DNA of 64,000 nucleotides from Olsenella sp. kh2p3 (GTDB lineage Bacteria > Actinomycetota > Coriobacteriia > Coriobacteriales > Atopobiaceae), in the NCBI GenBank assembly GCA_900119625.1, contig FPKD01000003.1, positions 62,001-126,000 on the forward strand. Reading direction: 5' to 3'. The notes under the pieces were generated by a model. That model did not search any database. It worked only from the letters and a program-made list of their open reading frames with translations, and was not told the DNA's origin. A program made the translations under genes and the position numbers. Of this stretch, positions 53,787 through 62,590 are shown piece by piece (the first letter of the stretch is position 1; every line of letters starts with the position of its first letter).

Positions 53787-55451
53787 ATGGGTCATTCGAT
53801 GGATCGTCGCACCTTCATCAAGGGTGGAGCTGCCGCGATGGCTGCCGCAGGACTCGGCGCCTGCGGACAACGCTCGTCCAGCAGCGGAGAGTCATCCAGT
53901 GGGGAGGCACCATCCGGAGGAACCATCAACTACGCAATCACGAACCCCACGTCGATCGACCCCTTCGACATTGAGGAGTTCAACGGCACGGCTGTTGCCT
54001 CGCAGCTCTTTGACCAGCTCACGGTCTACGACTATGACACAGAGGAGTTGAAGCCCAGCGTCGCCGAGTCCTGGGAGTCGTCTGACGACGCCGCGACGTG
54101 GACCTTCCACATCAAGCAGGGCCTCAAGTTCCACGATGGCACCGACGTCACGGCCAAGTCGTTCCAGTACGCCTGGAACCGCATCTGCAACCCCAAGACC
54201 ACCACTGCGCCGTCTGTGGTCTCGTACCACCTTGCCATGGTGAAGGGCTATGACGACGTGGTCAACGGTAACGCCGAAGAGCTTGAGGGGCTTTCCTGCC
54301 CCGACGACTACACCCTCAAGGTCGAGCTCACCGGCCCTTACGCAGACTTCCCCTTTGTGGTGTGCTGCACGCCCCTCTCGCCCATCCCGGACTGCGCGAA
54401 GGACAACTACGACACCTACTCCAAGGCGCCGGTTGGCAACGGCCCCTTCCAGATGGATGGCACCTGGAACGATGGCCAGTACATCAACATGAAGCGCTAC
54501 GAGGACTATGCCGGTGACAACCCCGCCAAGGTCGACGCCGTACACTTCAACATCTACAAAGACACCGACACGGCGTTCCGCGAGTTTGAGGCAGGCAACC
54601 TCGACCTCTGCGACATTCCAGCGGGGCGCGTCAAGGAGACGGTCGAGAAGTACGGGCAGTCGGACGACGGCTACACCGGCACCCCCAACAAGCAGACGAT
54701 GGTTGGCGAGGTTCTGTACACGGAATACCTTGCGTACAACGTGAACGACCCCATCCTCTCTGACAAGAGGGTGCGCCAGGCAATGTCTCTTGCCATCAAC
54801 CGCCAGAACCTCTGCGACACCCTCTACGAGGGATTTGCGCAGCCCGCAGGCGACATTGTCCCGCCGGGAATCAAGGGCAACGACGAGACCACGTGGCAGT
54901 ACTGCGCCTATGACGTGGACAAGGCGGGCAAGCTCCTCGACGAGGCAGGCTATCCCGCCGGCTCAGATGGTATGCGCGGCATCGACCTCACCATCATGGT
55001 TTCCTCGTCCAACAAGACAAACGAGTTCGAGGTCCTGCAGGGCGACTGGAAGGCCGTGGGCATCAACGTGACCATCGACCAGAAGGAATACGCGTCGATG
55101 CTCGACGACTACGTTGCCGGCACCTTCCAGCTTGGATCTCGTGGCTGGACCGCAGACTATCCCATCATGGACAACTTCCTGCAGCCGCTCATGTACACCG
55201 GCGTGGGCGACAACGTCTCCCACTACTCCAGCGCCGAGTTCGACGCCAAGCTGGACGAGGCGCGAAAGACCGTGGACGAGGACAAGCGCGTCGAGCTCAT
55301 GCACGAGGCGGACGCCATTGCGGCCGAGGACATGCCCATCATCCCCATGCTCCACAAGACCCTGAACAAGGTGACCTCGAACAAGTTCACCGGCATCAAG
55401 GTCGATGCCGCACGCCTGCCCGAGCTAAGGGACGCAACGCCCGCGCAGTAG
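53787..55451 (+). CDS. Orphan oligopeptide-binding lipoprotein (OppA-like)
   Basis: 554 aa SBP family 5. Twin-arginine signal (DRRTFIKGG, residues 6-14) and lipobox LGAC with Cys26. Mature part shares long blocks with OppA (YDYDTEELKPSVAESWESSDDAATWTFHIKQGLKFHDGTDVTAKSFQYAW; RQAMSLAINRQNLCDTLYEGF). No permease or ATPase gene accompanies it, so it probably feeds the Opp or Dpp-like systems with other peptides. GGGAGGAAAAG precedes the ATG. Likely a duplicate of oppA. Confidence 0.9.
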   Translation: MGHSMDRRTFIKGGAAAMAAAGLGACGQRSSSSGESSSGEAPSGGTINYAITNPTSIDPFDIEEFNGTAVASQLFDQLTVYDYDTEELKPSVAESWESSDDAATWTFHIKQGLKFHDGTDVTAKSFQYAWNRICNPKTTTAPSVVSYHLAMVKGYDDVVNGNAEELEGLSCPDDYTLKVELTGPYADFPFVVCCTPLSPIPDCAKDNYDTYSKAPVGNGPFQMDGTWNDGQYINMKRYEDYAGDNPAKVDAVHFNIYKDTDTAFREFEAGNLDLCDIPAGRVKETVEKYGQSDDGYTGTPNKQTMVGEVLYTEYLAYNVNDPILSDKRVRQAMSLAINRQNLCDTLYEGFAQPAGDIVPPGIKGNDETTWQYCAYDVDKAGKLLDEAGYPAGSDGMRGIDLTIMVSSSNKTNEFEVLQGDWKAVGINVTIDQKEYASMLDDYVAGTFQLGSRGWTADYPIMDNFLQPLMYTGVGDNVSHYSSAEFDAKLDEARKTVDEDKRVELMHEADAIAAEDMPIIPMLHKTLNKVTSNKFTGIKVDAARLPELRDATPAQ

Positions 55452-55476
55452 TTGCATTTGTCATCATGTAGTAGTC

Positions 55477-55516
55477 CTGGGCCCACCGGTTGATGCCGAT
55501 GGGCCCAGATCATTTT
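55477..55516 (+). terminator. Terminator of the orphan binding protein gene
   Basis: CTGGGCCCACCGG and CCGATGGGCCCAG (one mismatch) form a 13-bp stem, followed by ATCATTTTC. 26 bases after the stop. Confidence 0.75.
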
Positions 55517-55545
55517 CTACGAGAAGACCGCGGACACATGCGCTG

Positions 55546-55725
55546 CCATATCTCACGTTCCGGCGCCAAAACGGCGCCGGAAGAACTCTTTTGTACGCGA
55601 TAGTTGCGGCAACGACCCTTCCGGCGCTAAAAGGGCGCCGGAGGGCGTATCTCGTACTGGATTCCGTACGAAACAACCGCTCGGGCGTCATTTTCTCTCC
55701 GGAAGGCGCATTTCTGCAGAGAAGG
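55546..55725. repeat. 61-bp hairpin repeat family, three-unit array (locus 5)
   Basis: Three stems: TTCCGGCGCC/GGCGCCGGAA around AAAAC (55559-55583, perfect), TTCCGGCGCT/GGCGCCGGAG (55619-55643) and TCGGGCGTCATTTTCTCTCCGGA (about 55681-55702), linked by CTCGTACTGGATTCCGTACGAAAC. Spacing about 60 bases. It fills the gap between the convergent binding-protein and creatininase genes. Confidence 0.8.
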
Positions 55726-55764
55726 TCTCCGTGCAATCGTGGAGAGAAGCCTCGACGTTCTCGC

Positions 55765-56544
55765 CTAGCGCTCTATCTGGCCCGGCAGCGGAGACTGAGC
55801 GAAGGCGTCGAGGAACTTCACGGCCCAATCCGCAAAGGAGGTGAGCATCTGCTCTCCCCACTCCGCAGACGCCTGCTTGGGATCGTCTTTCCCTATCCAT
55901 CCGTTCGAGGCATACCTGCGAGCGCGACGGATGAGCGAAGGGTGAACCCCTTCAAACTCGACGACATCGAATCCCTTTGTCTTGATATCGCTACCGCCGT
56001 CATCCACAAGGTCCATGGAACCAAGCGCAGAGACATCAACCGATCCTTGGTCTATCCAGAGGTTTGCAGAGGTCTCCTGCGCTCCGCCGTGGCCACCGCC
56101 CCACGCGGAATCAAGCTCACCCGCAAGCTTCCACCAGTTGAGGAGGGCAACCTGGCAGCCACGATCGTTGAGGCCGTAGCCGGTCAACGTGAGTGCGCGG
56201 GTATTGCCCCCATGTCCGTTCACAAAGCAGTAGTGCCGCGCGCCGTAATGGTAGAGCTGGTCGCAGATTCGGGCACTCACCTGGTGGAGGAGGTCATCGC
56301 CAAGCGAGAGCGTGCCAGGATAGTCGATGAAGTGATCGGCCGAGCCAAAGCGAAGTGTTGGGCCAAAGAGAATGCCAGGCCGACGCTCCTCCATGAGCTC
56401 AAGTATCCTCTGGGGGGCCATCCAGTCGGTTCCAAGTGGGTTGTGTCGTCCGTGGTTCTCCGTACTGCCAAACCCAAGGACTACCAGGTCATTGCCAGCA
56501 AAGTAGGCCTCGACCGCAGGCCATGTCGACTTCTCGAGAAGCAA
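55765..56544 (-). CDS. Creatininase-family amidohydrolase, paralogue 3 (TTG start)
   Basis: 259 aa from a TTG at 56544. Blocks FGSTENHGRHNPLGTD, FVNGHGGNTRALTL and WGGGHGGAQETSANLWIDQ match the other two paralogues, and EKSTWPAVEAYFAGNDLVVLG aligns from the first residues with their starts. AAAGGTGG lies 7 bases before the TTG; no ATG or GTG fits, because the open frame upstream has no matching residues. Stands alone, away from the other two. Confidence 0.82.
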   Translation of the reverse strand: MLLEKSTWPAVEAYFAGNDLVVLGFGSTENHGRHNPLGTDWMAPQRILELMEERRPGILFGPTLRFGSADHFIDYPGTLSLGDDLLHQVSARICDQLYHYGARHYCFVNGHGGNTRALTLTGYGLNDRGCQVALLNWWKLAGELDSAWGGGHGGAQETSANLWIDQGSVDVSALGSMDLVDDGGSDIKTKGFDVVEFEGVHPSLIRRARRYASNGWIGKDDPKQASAEWGEQMLTSFADWAVKFLDAFAQSPLPGQIER

Positions 56545-56589
56545 CTTCCGCCACCTTTCTGAGGCAGTGCTTATTCTGCCCCAAATTGC

Positions 56590-56655
56590 ACAAAGGCCCC
56601 GGCGCGAATACCGCACCGGGGCCGAATGAGACAAAGGGACTGTCCCTTTGTCTTA
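56590..56655 (-). terminator. Double hairpin after tpiA
   Basis: Overlapping the tpiA stop, AGACAAAGGGA (56629-56639) and TCCCTTTGTCT (56643-56653) form an 11-bp perfect stem. Next, on the minus strand, GGCCCCGG...CCGGGGCC (56623-56616 and 56602-56595) is followed by TTTGTG. The second is the likely terminator of the glycolytic operon. Confidence 0.7.
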
Positions 56656-57420
56656 TGCCATGGCGCTCCTCACCATGGCAGCAAAGCTGTCGGCCTTGAG
56701 CGAGGCACCGCCGACGAGCGCGCCGTCGACGTCCTCCTTCTCGAGGAAGCCGCCCACGTTCTCGGGCTTGGCGGAGCCGCCATAGAGGATGCGTATGCCG
56801 TCGGCCGTCTCCTGGCCAAAGATCTCGGCGAGGGTCTTGCGGATGGCGCCGCAGACCTCCTCGGCGTCATCGGCCGTGGCGGTCTTGCCGGTGCCGATGG
56901 CCCAGATGGGCTCGTAGGCAACGACGTACTTGGAGGGGTCGTCGATCGTGAGGCCCTCAGTGTCCTTCTTGATCTGCTCGACCACGAACTCCACGTGCTT
57001 GCCGGCCTCGCGGACCTCGAGGGACTCGCCGCAGCAGGAGATGGGCACGATGCCATGGGCCATCAGGGCCTTGGCCTTCTTGTTGATGTCCTCGTCGGTC
57101 TCGCCAAAGTAGCCACGACGCTCGGAGTGGCCAATGATGCAGTAGGTGGCACCAACGGCGGTGATCATGTCGGGAGCGGTCTCGCCGGTGTAGGCGCCCT
57201 TCTCCTCCCAGTAGACGTTCTGGACGCCCACGGCGATGGGGGCGTTTGCCTGCTGGATGACCTCGGCGACGCCCTTGACGTCAATGGCGGGCGGGCAGAC
57301 GACGACGTCCACCGAGCCGGTGCCGTCCTTGAGCTCGTCGACCAAACCCTGTGCGAGGACAACGCCCTCGTCGTAGGTCTTGTTCATCTTCCAGTTACCA
57401 GCGATCATCCTGTTACGCAT
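56653..57420 (-). CDS. tpiA: Triose-phosphate isomerase
   Basis: 255 aa. NWKMNKT near 9-15 (substrate Asn/Lys), catalytic His in IIGHSERRGYFGE near 96-108 and catalytic Glu in VAYEPIWAIGTGKTA near 169-183. Interconverts dihydroxyacetone phosphate and glyceraldehyde 3-phosphate. Starts inside pgk (8-base overlap), GGAGGCGC upstream. Last gene of gap-pgk-tpiA. Confidence 0.97.
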   Translation of the reverse strand: MRNRMIAGNWKMNKTYDEGVVLAQGLVDELKDGTGSVDVVVCPPAIDVKGVAEVIQQANAPIAVGVQNVYWEEKGAYTGETAPDMITAVGATYCIIGHSERRGYFGETDEDINKKAKALMAHGIVPISCCGESLEVREAGKHVEFVVEQIKKDTEGLTIDDPSKYVVAYEPIWAIGTGKTATADDAEEVCGAIRKTLAEIFGQETADGIRILYGGSAKPENVGGFLEKEDVDGALVGGASLKADSFAAMVRSAMA

Positions 57421-58612
57421 CGAGAAGCGCCTCCACTCCAGGAAGGGCCTTGCCCTCGACGAGCTCCATCGAGGCGCCGCCGCCCGTGGAGATCCAGCTC
57501 ATCTTGGGAGCCAGGCCAAACTTGTTGATTGCGGCCACGGAGTCGCCACCACCGATGATGGAGGTGCCGCCGTTGGCCTTGACCTCAGCCACGGCCTCGG
57601 CAACGGCCTTGGTGCCGTCAGCGAACTCGTCCTTCTCGAAGACGCCCATGGGGCCGTTCCAGAAGACGGTCTTGGCGCCCTTGATGGCATCTGCGTAGAG
57701 CTCGCGGGTCTTGGTGCCAATGTCCATGCCCATGCGGTCGTCGGGGATCTTGTCGGAGTCGACGACCTCCTTGACGGTGGGGTTGTCGAAGTCGTCGGTG
57801 ACAACGTTGTCGACCGGAAGAAGCAGCTTGACGCCCTTGTCCTCGGCCTTCTTGAGGAGCTTCTTGGCCTCGTCGACGTAGTCGGGCTCCTGGAGGGAAG
57901 TGCCCACCGTATAGCCCTTAGCAAGGAAGAAGGTGTAGGCCATGCCGCCGCCCACGATGAGGGTGTCGGCGGAGTCGATCAGACGATCGAGCACGGTAAT
58001 CTTGGAGGAAACCTTGGAGCCACCCACGATGGCGACGAACGGACGCTCGGGCTCGGCGAAGATCGACGTGAGGGTGTCGACCTCCTTCTCGAGAAGGAAG
58101 CCAGCAACGGCAGGGATGTAGGCGGCGGGGCCGACGACGGAGCCCTGGGCACGGTGAGCGGTGCCGAAGGCATCGAGCACGAAGATGTCGCCGTAGGAGG
58201 CGAGCTTCTTGGCGATCTCGGGGTCGTTCTTCTTCTCGCGCTTGTCGAAGCGGACGTTCTCGAGCACCAGGATGTCACCGGGCTTGACCTCGGCAACGGC
58301 GGCAGCGGCCTTCTCGCCGTACGTGTCGTCGACGAACTTCACGTCATAGCCGGTAAGCTCGGCGAGCTTCTCGGCGGCAGGCTTGAGCGAGAGCTCGGGC
58401 TCGGGGCCATCGCCCTTGGGGCGGCCGAGGTGGCTCATGAGCACGATGCCGGCGCCGTGCTCCTTGAGGTACTTGATGGTGGGGATGGCGGCCTTGATGC
58501 GCGTGTCGTCGGTGACGACGCCGTCCTTCAGGGGCACGTTGAAGTCAACGCGCATGATGATGCGCTTGCCCTCGACGTCGATGTCGCGAACGGTCTTCTT
58601 GGTGAAAGCCAT
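57413..58612 (-). CDS. pgk: Phosphoglycerate kinase
   Basis: 399 aa. Substrate motif MRVDFNVPL near 22-30, SHLGRPKG near 59-66, and the nucleotide-binding GGGDSVAAINKFG near 367-379. ATP-forming step of glycolysis. ATG at 58612 with AAGGAG upstream; a GTG two codons earlier overlaps that site. Confidence 0.97.
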   Translation of the reverse strand: MAFTKKTVRDIDVEGKRIIMRVDFNVPLKDGVVTDDTRIKAAIPTIKYLKEHGAGIVLMSHLGRPKGDGPEPELSLKPAAEKLAELTGYDVKFVDDTYGEKAAAAVAEVKPGDILVLENVRFDKREKKNDPEIAKKLASYGDIFVLDAFGTAHRAQGSVVGPAAYIPAVAGFLLEKEVDTLTSIFAEPERPFVAIVGGSKVSSKITVLDRLIDSADTLIVGGGMAYTFFLAKGYTVGTSLQEPDYVDEAKKLLKKAEDKGVKLLLPVDNVVTDDFDNPTVKEVVDSDKIPDDRMGMDIGTKTRELYADAIKGAKTVFWNGPMGVFEKDEFADGTKAVAEAVAEVKANGGTSIIGGGDSVAAINKFGLAPKMSWISTGGGASMELVEGKALPGVEALLDA

Positions 58613-58709
58613 GTTCACTCCTTATTGTCGATACGTGCAAAGAATAGGGGCGCGGCCGCGGCCCGAAAGCTGCAAACCGCGCCCCATAGTTACCTCACCG
58701 AAGCGTCGA

Positions 58710-59735
58710 CTAGGCGACGAACTTCTCGAAGTACTTGATGGTGCGGACCATCTGAGAGGTGAAGGAGTTCTCGTTGTCGTACCAAGAGGTGACCTGGACG
58801 AGGCTCTGGCCGTTGCCGAGCGGGTTGACCATGGTCTGGGTAGCGTCGAAGAGCGAGCCGTAGGTCATGCCGACGATGTCGCGAGAAACGATCTGGTCCT
58901 CGTTGTAGCCGAAGGTCTCGGGGATCTTCTCGGAGAAGGCCTTCATCGCGGCGTTGACCTCCTCGACGGTGACCTCCTTGTCAACGACGGCGTAGAGGTT
59001 GGTGAGGGAGCCGGTGGGCGTGGGAACGCGCTGAGCTGCGCCGATGAGCTTGCCGTTGAGCTCGGGGAGCACGAGGCCGATGGCCTTGGCGGCACCGGTG
59101 CTGTTGGGGACGATGTTCTCCGCGCCAGCGCGGCTACGACGGAAGTTGCCCTTGCGCTGCGGGCCGTCGAGGATCATCTGGTCGCCGGTGTAGGCGTGGA
59201 TGGTCGTCATGATGCCAGAGACGATGGGGGCGAAGTCGTTCAGGCCCTTGGCCATGGGAGCGAGGCAGTTGGTGGTGCAGGAGGCGGCGGAGATGATGTC
59301 ATCCTCGGCGGTCAGGGTCTCGTGGTTGACGTTGTAGACGATGGTCTTGAGGTCGGAGCCCGCGGGAGCGGAGATGACGACCTTCTTGGCACCAGCGTTG
59401 AGGTGGGCCTGGGACTTGGCCTTGGAGGTGTAGAAGCCGGTGCACTCGAGGACGACGTCAACACCAAGCTCGCCCCAAGGCAGGTTGTTGGCGTCTGCCT
59501 CCTTGTAGATCTTGATGGTCTTGCCGTCGACGGTGATGGAGTCCTCACCAGCGGAGATCTCGTGATCGCGGGAGTAGTTGCCCTGCGTGGAGTCGTACTT
59601 CAGCAGGTAGGCGAGCATCTCGGGAGACGTAAGATCGTTGATGGCGACGATCTCGGAGCCCTCGTGACCGAACATCTGGCGGAATGCCAGGCGACCGATG
59701 CGACCGAAGCCGTTGATTGCAACCTTAACTGCCAT
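58710..59735 (-). CDS. gap: Glyceraldehyde-3-phosphate dehydrogenase
   Basis: 341 aa. NAD-binding [14 protein letters not shown] near 7-20, Asp33 equivalent in [10 protein letters not shown] (NAD preference), catalytic Cys in [13 protein letters not shown] near 155, and HAYTGDQ near 182. The first of the gap-pgk-tpiA operon (97 bases to pgk). ATG at 59735 with GAAAGGAGAAAGC upstream. Confidence 0.97.
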   Translation of the reverse strand: MAVKVAINGFGRIGRLAFRQMFGHEGSEIVAINDLTSPEMLAYLLKYDSTQGNYSRDHEISAGEDSITVDGKTIKIYKEADANNLPWGELGVDVVLECTGFYTSKAKSQAHLNAGAKKVVISAPAGSDLKTIVYNVNHETLTAEDDIISAASCTTNCLAPMAKGLNDFAPIVSGIMTTIHAYTGDQMILDGPQRKGNFRRSRAGAENIVPNSTGAAKAIGLVLPELNGKLIGAAQRVPTPTGSLTNLYAVVDKEVTVEEVNAAMKAFSEKIPETFGYNEDQIVSRDIVGMTYGSLFDATQTMVNPLGNGQSLVQVTSWYDNENSFTSQMVRTIKYFEKFVA

Positions 59736-59960
59736 GCTTTCTCCTTTCGAGTGGCCGACGGGGCCTCCCCCCGACTGACCATGTAACAACGCCGAAACGT
59801 CATTGCTAGGTACATTCTACCGCACGTTTGCCAATCTAAAACGACTAATCCGCAACGCTGGCAAAATTGTGGACGCTTTTTTGTGCAAAATATAGTATGG
59901 GATGCAATTTACCTGGGCTTTTATGAGATAGAACGTCGATTTTCTGATGTGGAAACGTTC

Positions 59961-60905
59961 TCAGTTTTTCTCGGCAGCAACCTCGTCGCCCACGATCTGC
60001 TCCAATCTGAGCAGCCGGTGATACATGGCAGACTTTGACGCCGGGGGGTCGAAGGTCTCGCCCAGCGCCGCAAGCGAGAGCTCGGGGTGTTCCCTGCGCG
60101 CGACGCAGAACTCGCGCACCGCAGGGGGGAGGTGCGAGATGCCCACAAGTTCGTCCGCACGGTCGATGAGCTCGAGCTGCGCCACAGCAGCCGAAGACGA
60201 GCGCGCCTGGTTGGCAACCTCGGCGTTGACGCGACGGTTGACGTCGTTCTTGACCGACTTTCTCGCCCGCGCCACCTCGACCACGCGCGCCATGCGTTGG
60301 GCGCCCATCACGCGCAGGAGGCACAGCACGTCGTCGAAGCTCTTGAGGTAGAGCGCATAGGCGCCACGGCGCCGGTTGATGCGGACGGAGGCACCCAGCG
60401 TGGAGATGACATCTGCCAGGCCGCGGGCGAACTCCTCCCCCGTCACCGCAATCTCGAGGTGGAAGTCGCCACGGGGGTCGGCTATGAAGCCGCCCGCCAT
60501 GAAGGCACCGCGCACAAAGGCGCAGCGCGCCTCTCTCGTCTTGAGAAGCTCCTCGGGAACCCCAAGCGCAATGCCATGGCCGGGCACGAGAATGCCCAGG
60601 CTGGTGAGGTCGTTGGCCAAGCGGTCCTGCTCGGGCATCTCGATGAGATAATTTCTCGTTTTGTGGAGGACCGAGCGGCGCACGGTGAGCGATGTCTCGA
60701 GGTCGAACACGCGGTGCGTGAGCTTGATGACGGTGCGGGCCACGGCGCCCGTCTCGGTGGCAATGCGGATGGAGTAGCGCCCCGAGCCGTGGAAGCTCAT
60801 GGTGCCGCAGACGCGGACGAGTGCCGAGAGCTGCGCAAGCTCGGCCATGCGCGTGGTGGGCTCGATACGCGAGAGCTCGTCTTTTACCTGGGCGGTGAAG
60901 GACAT
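59961..60905 (-). CDS. whiA: WhiA, sporulation/cell-division transcription factor homologue
   Basis: 314 aa. N-terminal degenerate LAGLIDADG homing-endonuclease fold (FTAQVKDELSRIEP; AFVRGAFMAGGFIADPRGDFHLEI near 128-151) and C-terminal HTH domain ending in LGETFDPPASKSAMYHRLLRL, the WhiA signature. In Streptomyces it drives sporulation and elsewhere cell division. Starts 3 bases after the rapZ stop. Confidence 0.95.
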   Translation of the reverse strand: MSFTAQVKDELSRIEPTTRMAELAQLSALVRVCGTMSFHGSGRYSIRIATETGAVARTVIKLTHRVFDLETSLTVRRSVLHKTRNYLIEMPEQDRLANDLTSLGILVPGHGIALGVPEELLKTREARCAFVRGAFMAGGFIADPRGDFHLEIAVTGEEFARGLADVISTLGASVRINRRRGAYALYLKSFDDVLCLLRVMGAQRMARVVEVARARKSVKNDVNRRVNAEVANQARSSSAAVAQLELIDRADELVGISHLPPAVREFCVARREHPELSLAALGETFDPPASKSAMYHRLLRLEQIVGDEVAAEKN

Positions 60906-60908
60906 GGG

Positions 60909-61865
60909 CTACCTCTCGCCTGTGGCCGCGTCCTGCGCAGCCGCAGCGACCGCCTCCGGAAGGTCGCGGTGAAAGAGGTTCACGCGATAGCCCTGCGCCT
61001 TGAGGTGGGCTGCCGTGGCATTGGCGATGGCGACGCTTCTGTGCTGGCCGCCCGTGCAGCCAACGGCAATGGACAGGCGCGCCTTACCCTCGGCGACGTA
61101 GCCCGGCATGGCCACGTCGAGCAGGCGCAGCCATGCGTCCATGAAGTCGCGCGTAATCTTGTTGTCCATCACGAAGCGCGTGACCTTCTCGTCATTGCCC
61201 GTGAGGTGGCGCATCTCTGGGTCGTAGAAGGGGTTGGGCAGGAAGCGCACGTCGATCATGAGGTCTGCCTCGGAGGGCATGCCGTGCTTGAAGCCAAACG
61301 AGAAGACGTTCACGTCGAGGAGCTGCTGTTCGGTGAGCTCGGAGAAGGCCGCGTTGAGGCGGGCCCTGAGGGATGCGGTGCGCATGCGGCTGGTGTCGAT
61401 GACGAGGTCGGCCATCGTGCGGGCGTCCTTGAGCTGCCGGCGCTCGCGCTTGATGGCGTGCTCGACGGACTCGCCGGGCACGGCAAGCGGGTGGCGGCGG
61501 CGGTTCTCGTTGTAGCGGCGCATGAGAACCTCGTCGGAGGCGTCCAGAAAGAGGAGCTTGCAGGAGAGCTCGTGCTCGCCGAGCTGACGGATGGTGTCCG
61601 TGAGCTCGTCGAAGAGGCCCTGGCTTCGCAGGTCACAGGTCACGGCCAGGTGGCGGCCCACACCAGAGTTGATGCCCACGAGGTCCGCAAGCTGTGGGAC
61701 CAGGCGCGGAGGTAGGTTGTCGATGCAGAAGTAGCCCATGTCCTCGAAGCAGTGCAGGGCCTGGGTGCGACCCGAGCCGGACATGCCCGTGATGATCACG
61801 ATGTCGGGGACGCGGTCGCGGCTCTCGGCGTCCCGCATGGTCTGGCCGGTGGTTTCGACTGGCAT
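60909..61865 (-). CDS. rapZ: RapZ/YvcJ-family nucleotide-binding protein
   Basis: 318 aa. Walker A GMSGSGRT at 27-34, the conserved FEDMGYFCIDNLPP near 40-53, VTCDLRS, and the C-terminal SIAVGCTGGQHRSV near 280-293 that binds amino sugars or RNA in relatives. In E. coli RapZ guides RNase E to small RNAs; in Gram-positives the function is less clear. ATG at 61865 with GGAGGAGGGACGA. The open frame upstream is a repeat and not coding. Normally yvcK lies between rapZ and whiA; here only 3 bases do. Confidence 0.93.
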   Translation of the reverse strand: MPVETTGQTMRDAESRDRVPDIVIITGMSGSGRTQALHCFEDMGYFCIDNLPPRLVPQLADLVGINSGVGRHLAVTCDLRSQGLFDELTDTIRQLGEHELSCKLLFLDASDEVLMRRYNENRRRHPLAVPGESVEHAIKRERRQLKDARTMADLVIDTSRMRTASLRARLNAAFSELTEQQLLDVNVFSFGFKHGMPSEADLMIDVRFLPNPFYDPEMRHLTGNDEKVTRFVMDNKITRDFMDAWLRLLDVAMPGYVAEGKARLSIAVGCTGGQHRSVAIANATAAHLKAQGYRVNLFHRDLPEAVAAAAQDAATGER

Positions 61866-61965
61866 TCGTCCCTCCTCCGCTCTTGGTGACAACTGCATCA
61901 AGTATAGGGGGTTGACGCCCGGCTGGGGTGGCGGTCTGGGTGCCGTTGCTCCCCCGGGTCCGCGC

Positions 61966-62025
61966 TTCTCGTCCAGGGGTTCTCGGCGGGCGGGGTTCTC
62001 GTCCAAGGGTTCTCGGCGGGCGGGG
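61966..62025. repeat. 30-bp direct repeat, two tandem copies
   Basis: TTCTCGTCCAGGGGTTCTCG plus GCGGGCGGGG at 61966-61995 is repeated with a single change at 61996-62025, and a third partial copy of the CTCGTCC..TTCTCGG motif is internal. It lies 100 bases upstream of rapZ. Confidence 0.85.
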
Positions 62026-62058
62026 CGCACGCCTCACCATCGAAGCTCTCGCGCGGGA

Positions 62059-62133
62059 TTATTGCGCGTTATTTCTCGAAAATTTGAGCTTATCTGGGCA
62101 AATATGCTCAGACCTAGGAAAAACGTGCAATAA
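62059..62133. repeat. 75-bp hairpin family, copy 4
   Basis: TTATTGCGCG (62059-62068) pairs with CGTGCAATAA (62124-62133) (one mismatch); centre ATCTGGGCAAATATGCTC. Nearly the same as copy 5. Confidence 0.75.
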
Positions 62134-62310
62134 GTTCTGCCGCAGAGAGGTGCCATGGGTTGAAATGGTGCCCGTTGCCAACATGTGCCCAGGTCAGACA
62201 TGGCGTTCGCTGAGAGTGTGAATCCATATTGGAGATGGAGCCTTTGCCTTCAGCGCCCGATTGCTCTCGTCCGATCCCAAACCCTAACTTCATGTTCCTC
62301 TGTTCCGAAA

Positions 62311-62388
62311 ATAATGCACGATATTTCTTGGAAATTTTGGGCTTATTTGGGCAAACGTACTTAGGCCGAGGAGAAACGCGCAATAAAT
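62311..62388. repeat. 75-bp hairpin family, copy 5
   Basis: AATAATGCACGATATTTC opens it and GAAACGCGCAATAAATT closes it, with TTATTTGGGCAAACGTACTT in the middle. It aligns end to end with copy 4 (170 bases away), including the flanking CCGAGA..TGC. Confidence 0.75.
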
Positions 62389-62515
62389 TGCCGAGATGCA
62401 GCAGTGCCGTCCTTAGAGACGCGCTTTTGATAAGGGGCTCTCGCTAATGGCGGCGTTCTGGATGGGGATAGCGTGTCTCTCCCCGCCTTTGGTCCATCTC
62501 GCCTCGCGGAGTTTT

Positions 62516-62580
62516 GCTCCTTTTCTTAATCCAGTTGGCCGCCACCTGGGCAAACGCAACCGCCGTTTAAGAAAAGGAGC
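62516..62580. repeat. 75-bp hairpin family, copy 6
   Basis: GCTCCTTTTCTTAA (62516-62529) and TTAAGAAAAGGAGC (62567-62580) are perfect 14-bp arms; the loop contains CACCTGGGCAAACGCAA. Arm sequence differs from copies 4-5 while the layout is kept. Confidence 0.8.
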
Positions 62581-62590
62581 TATTCTCCGC

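Noticed and set aside
57380..58738. Long plus-strand frame opposite pgk
   Set aside because: Shadow of pgk; Gly/Leu/Val-rich translation with no family features.
61866..62030. N-terminal extension of rapZ
   Set aside because: The extension is made of the 30-bp tandem repeat and a start at 61865 has GGAGGAGGGACGA; RapZ homologues begin close to the Walker A motif.
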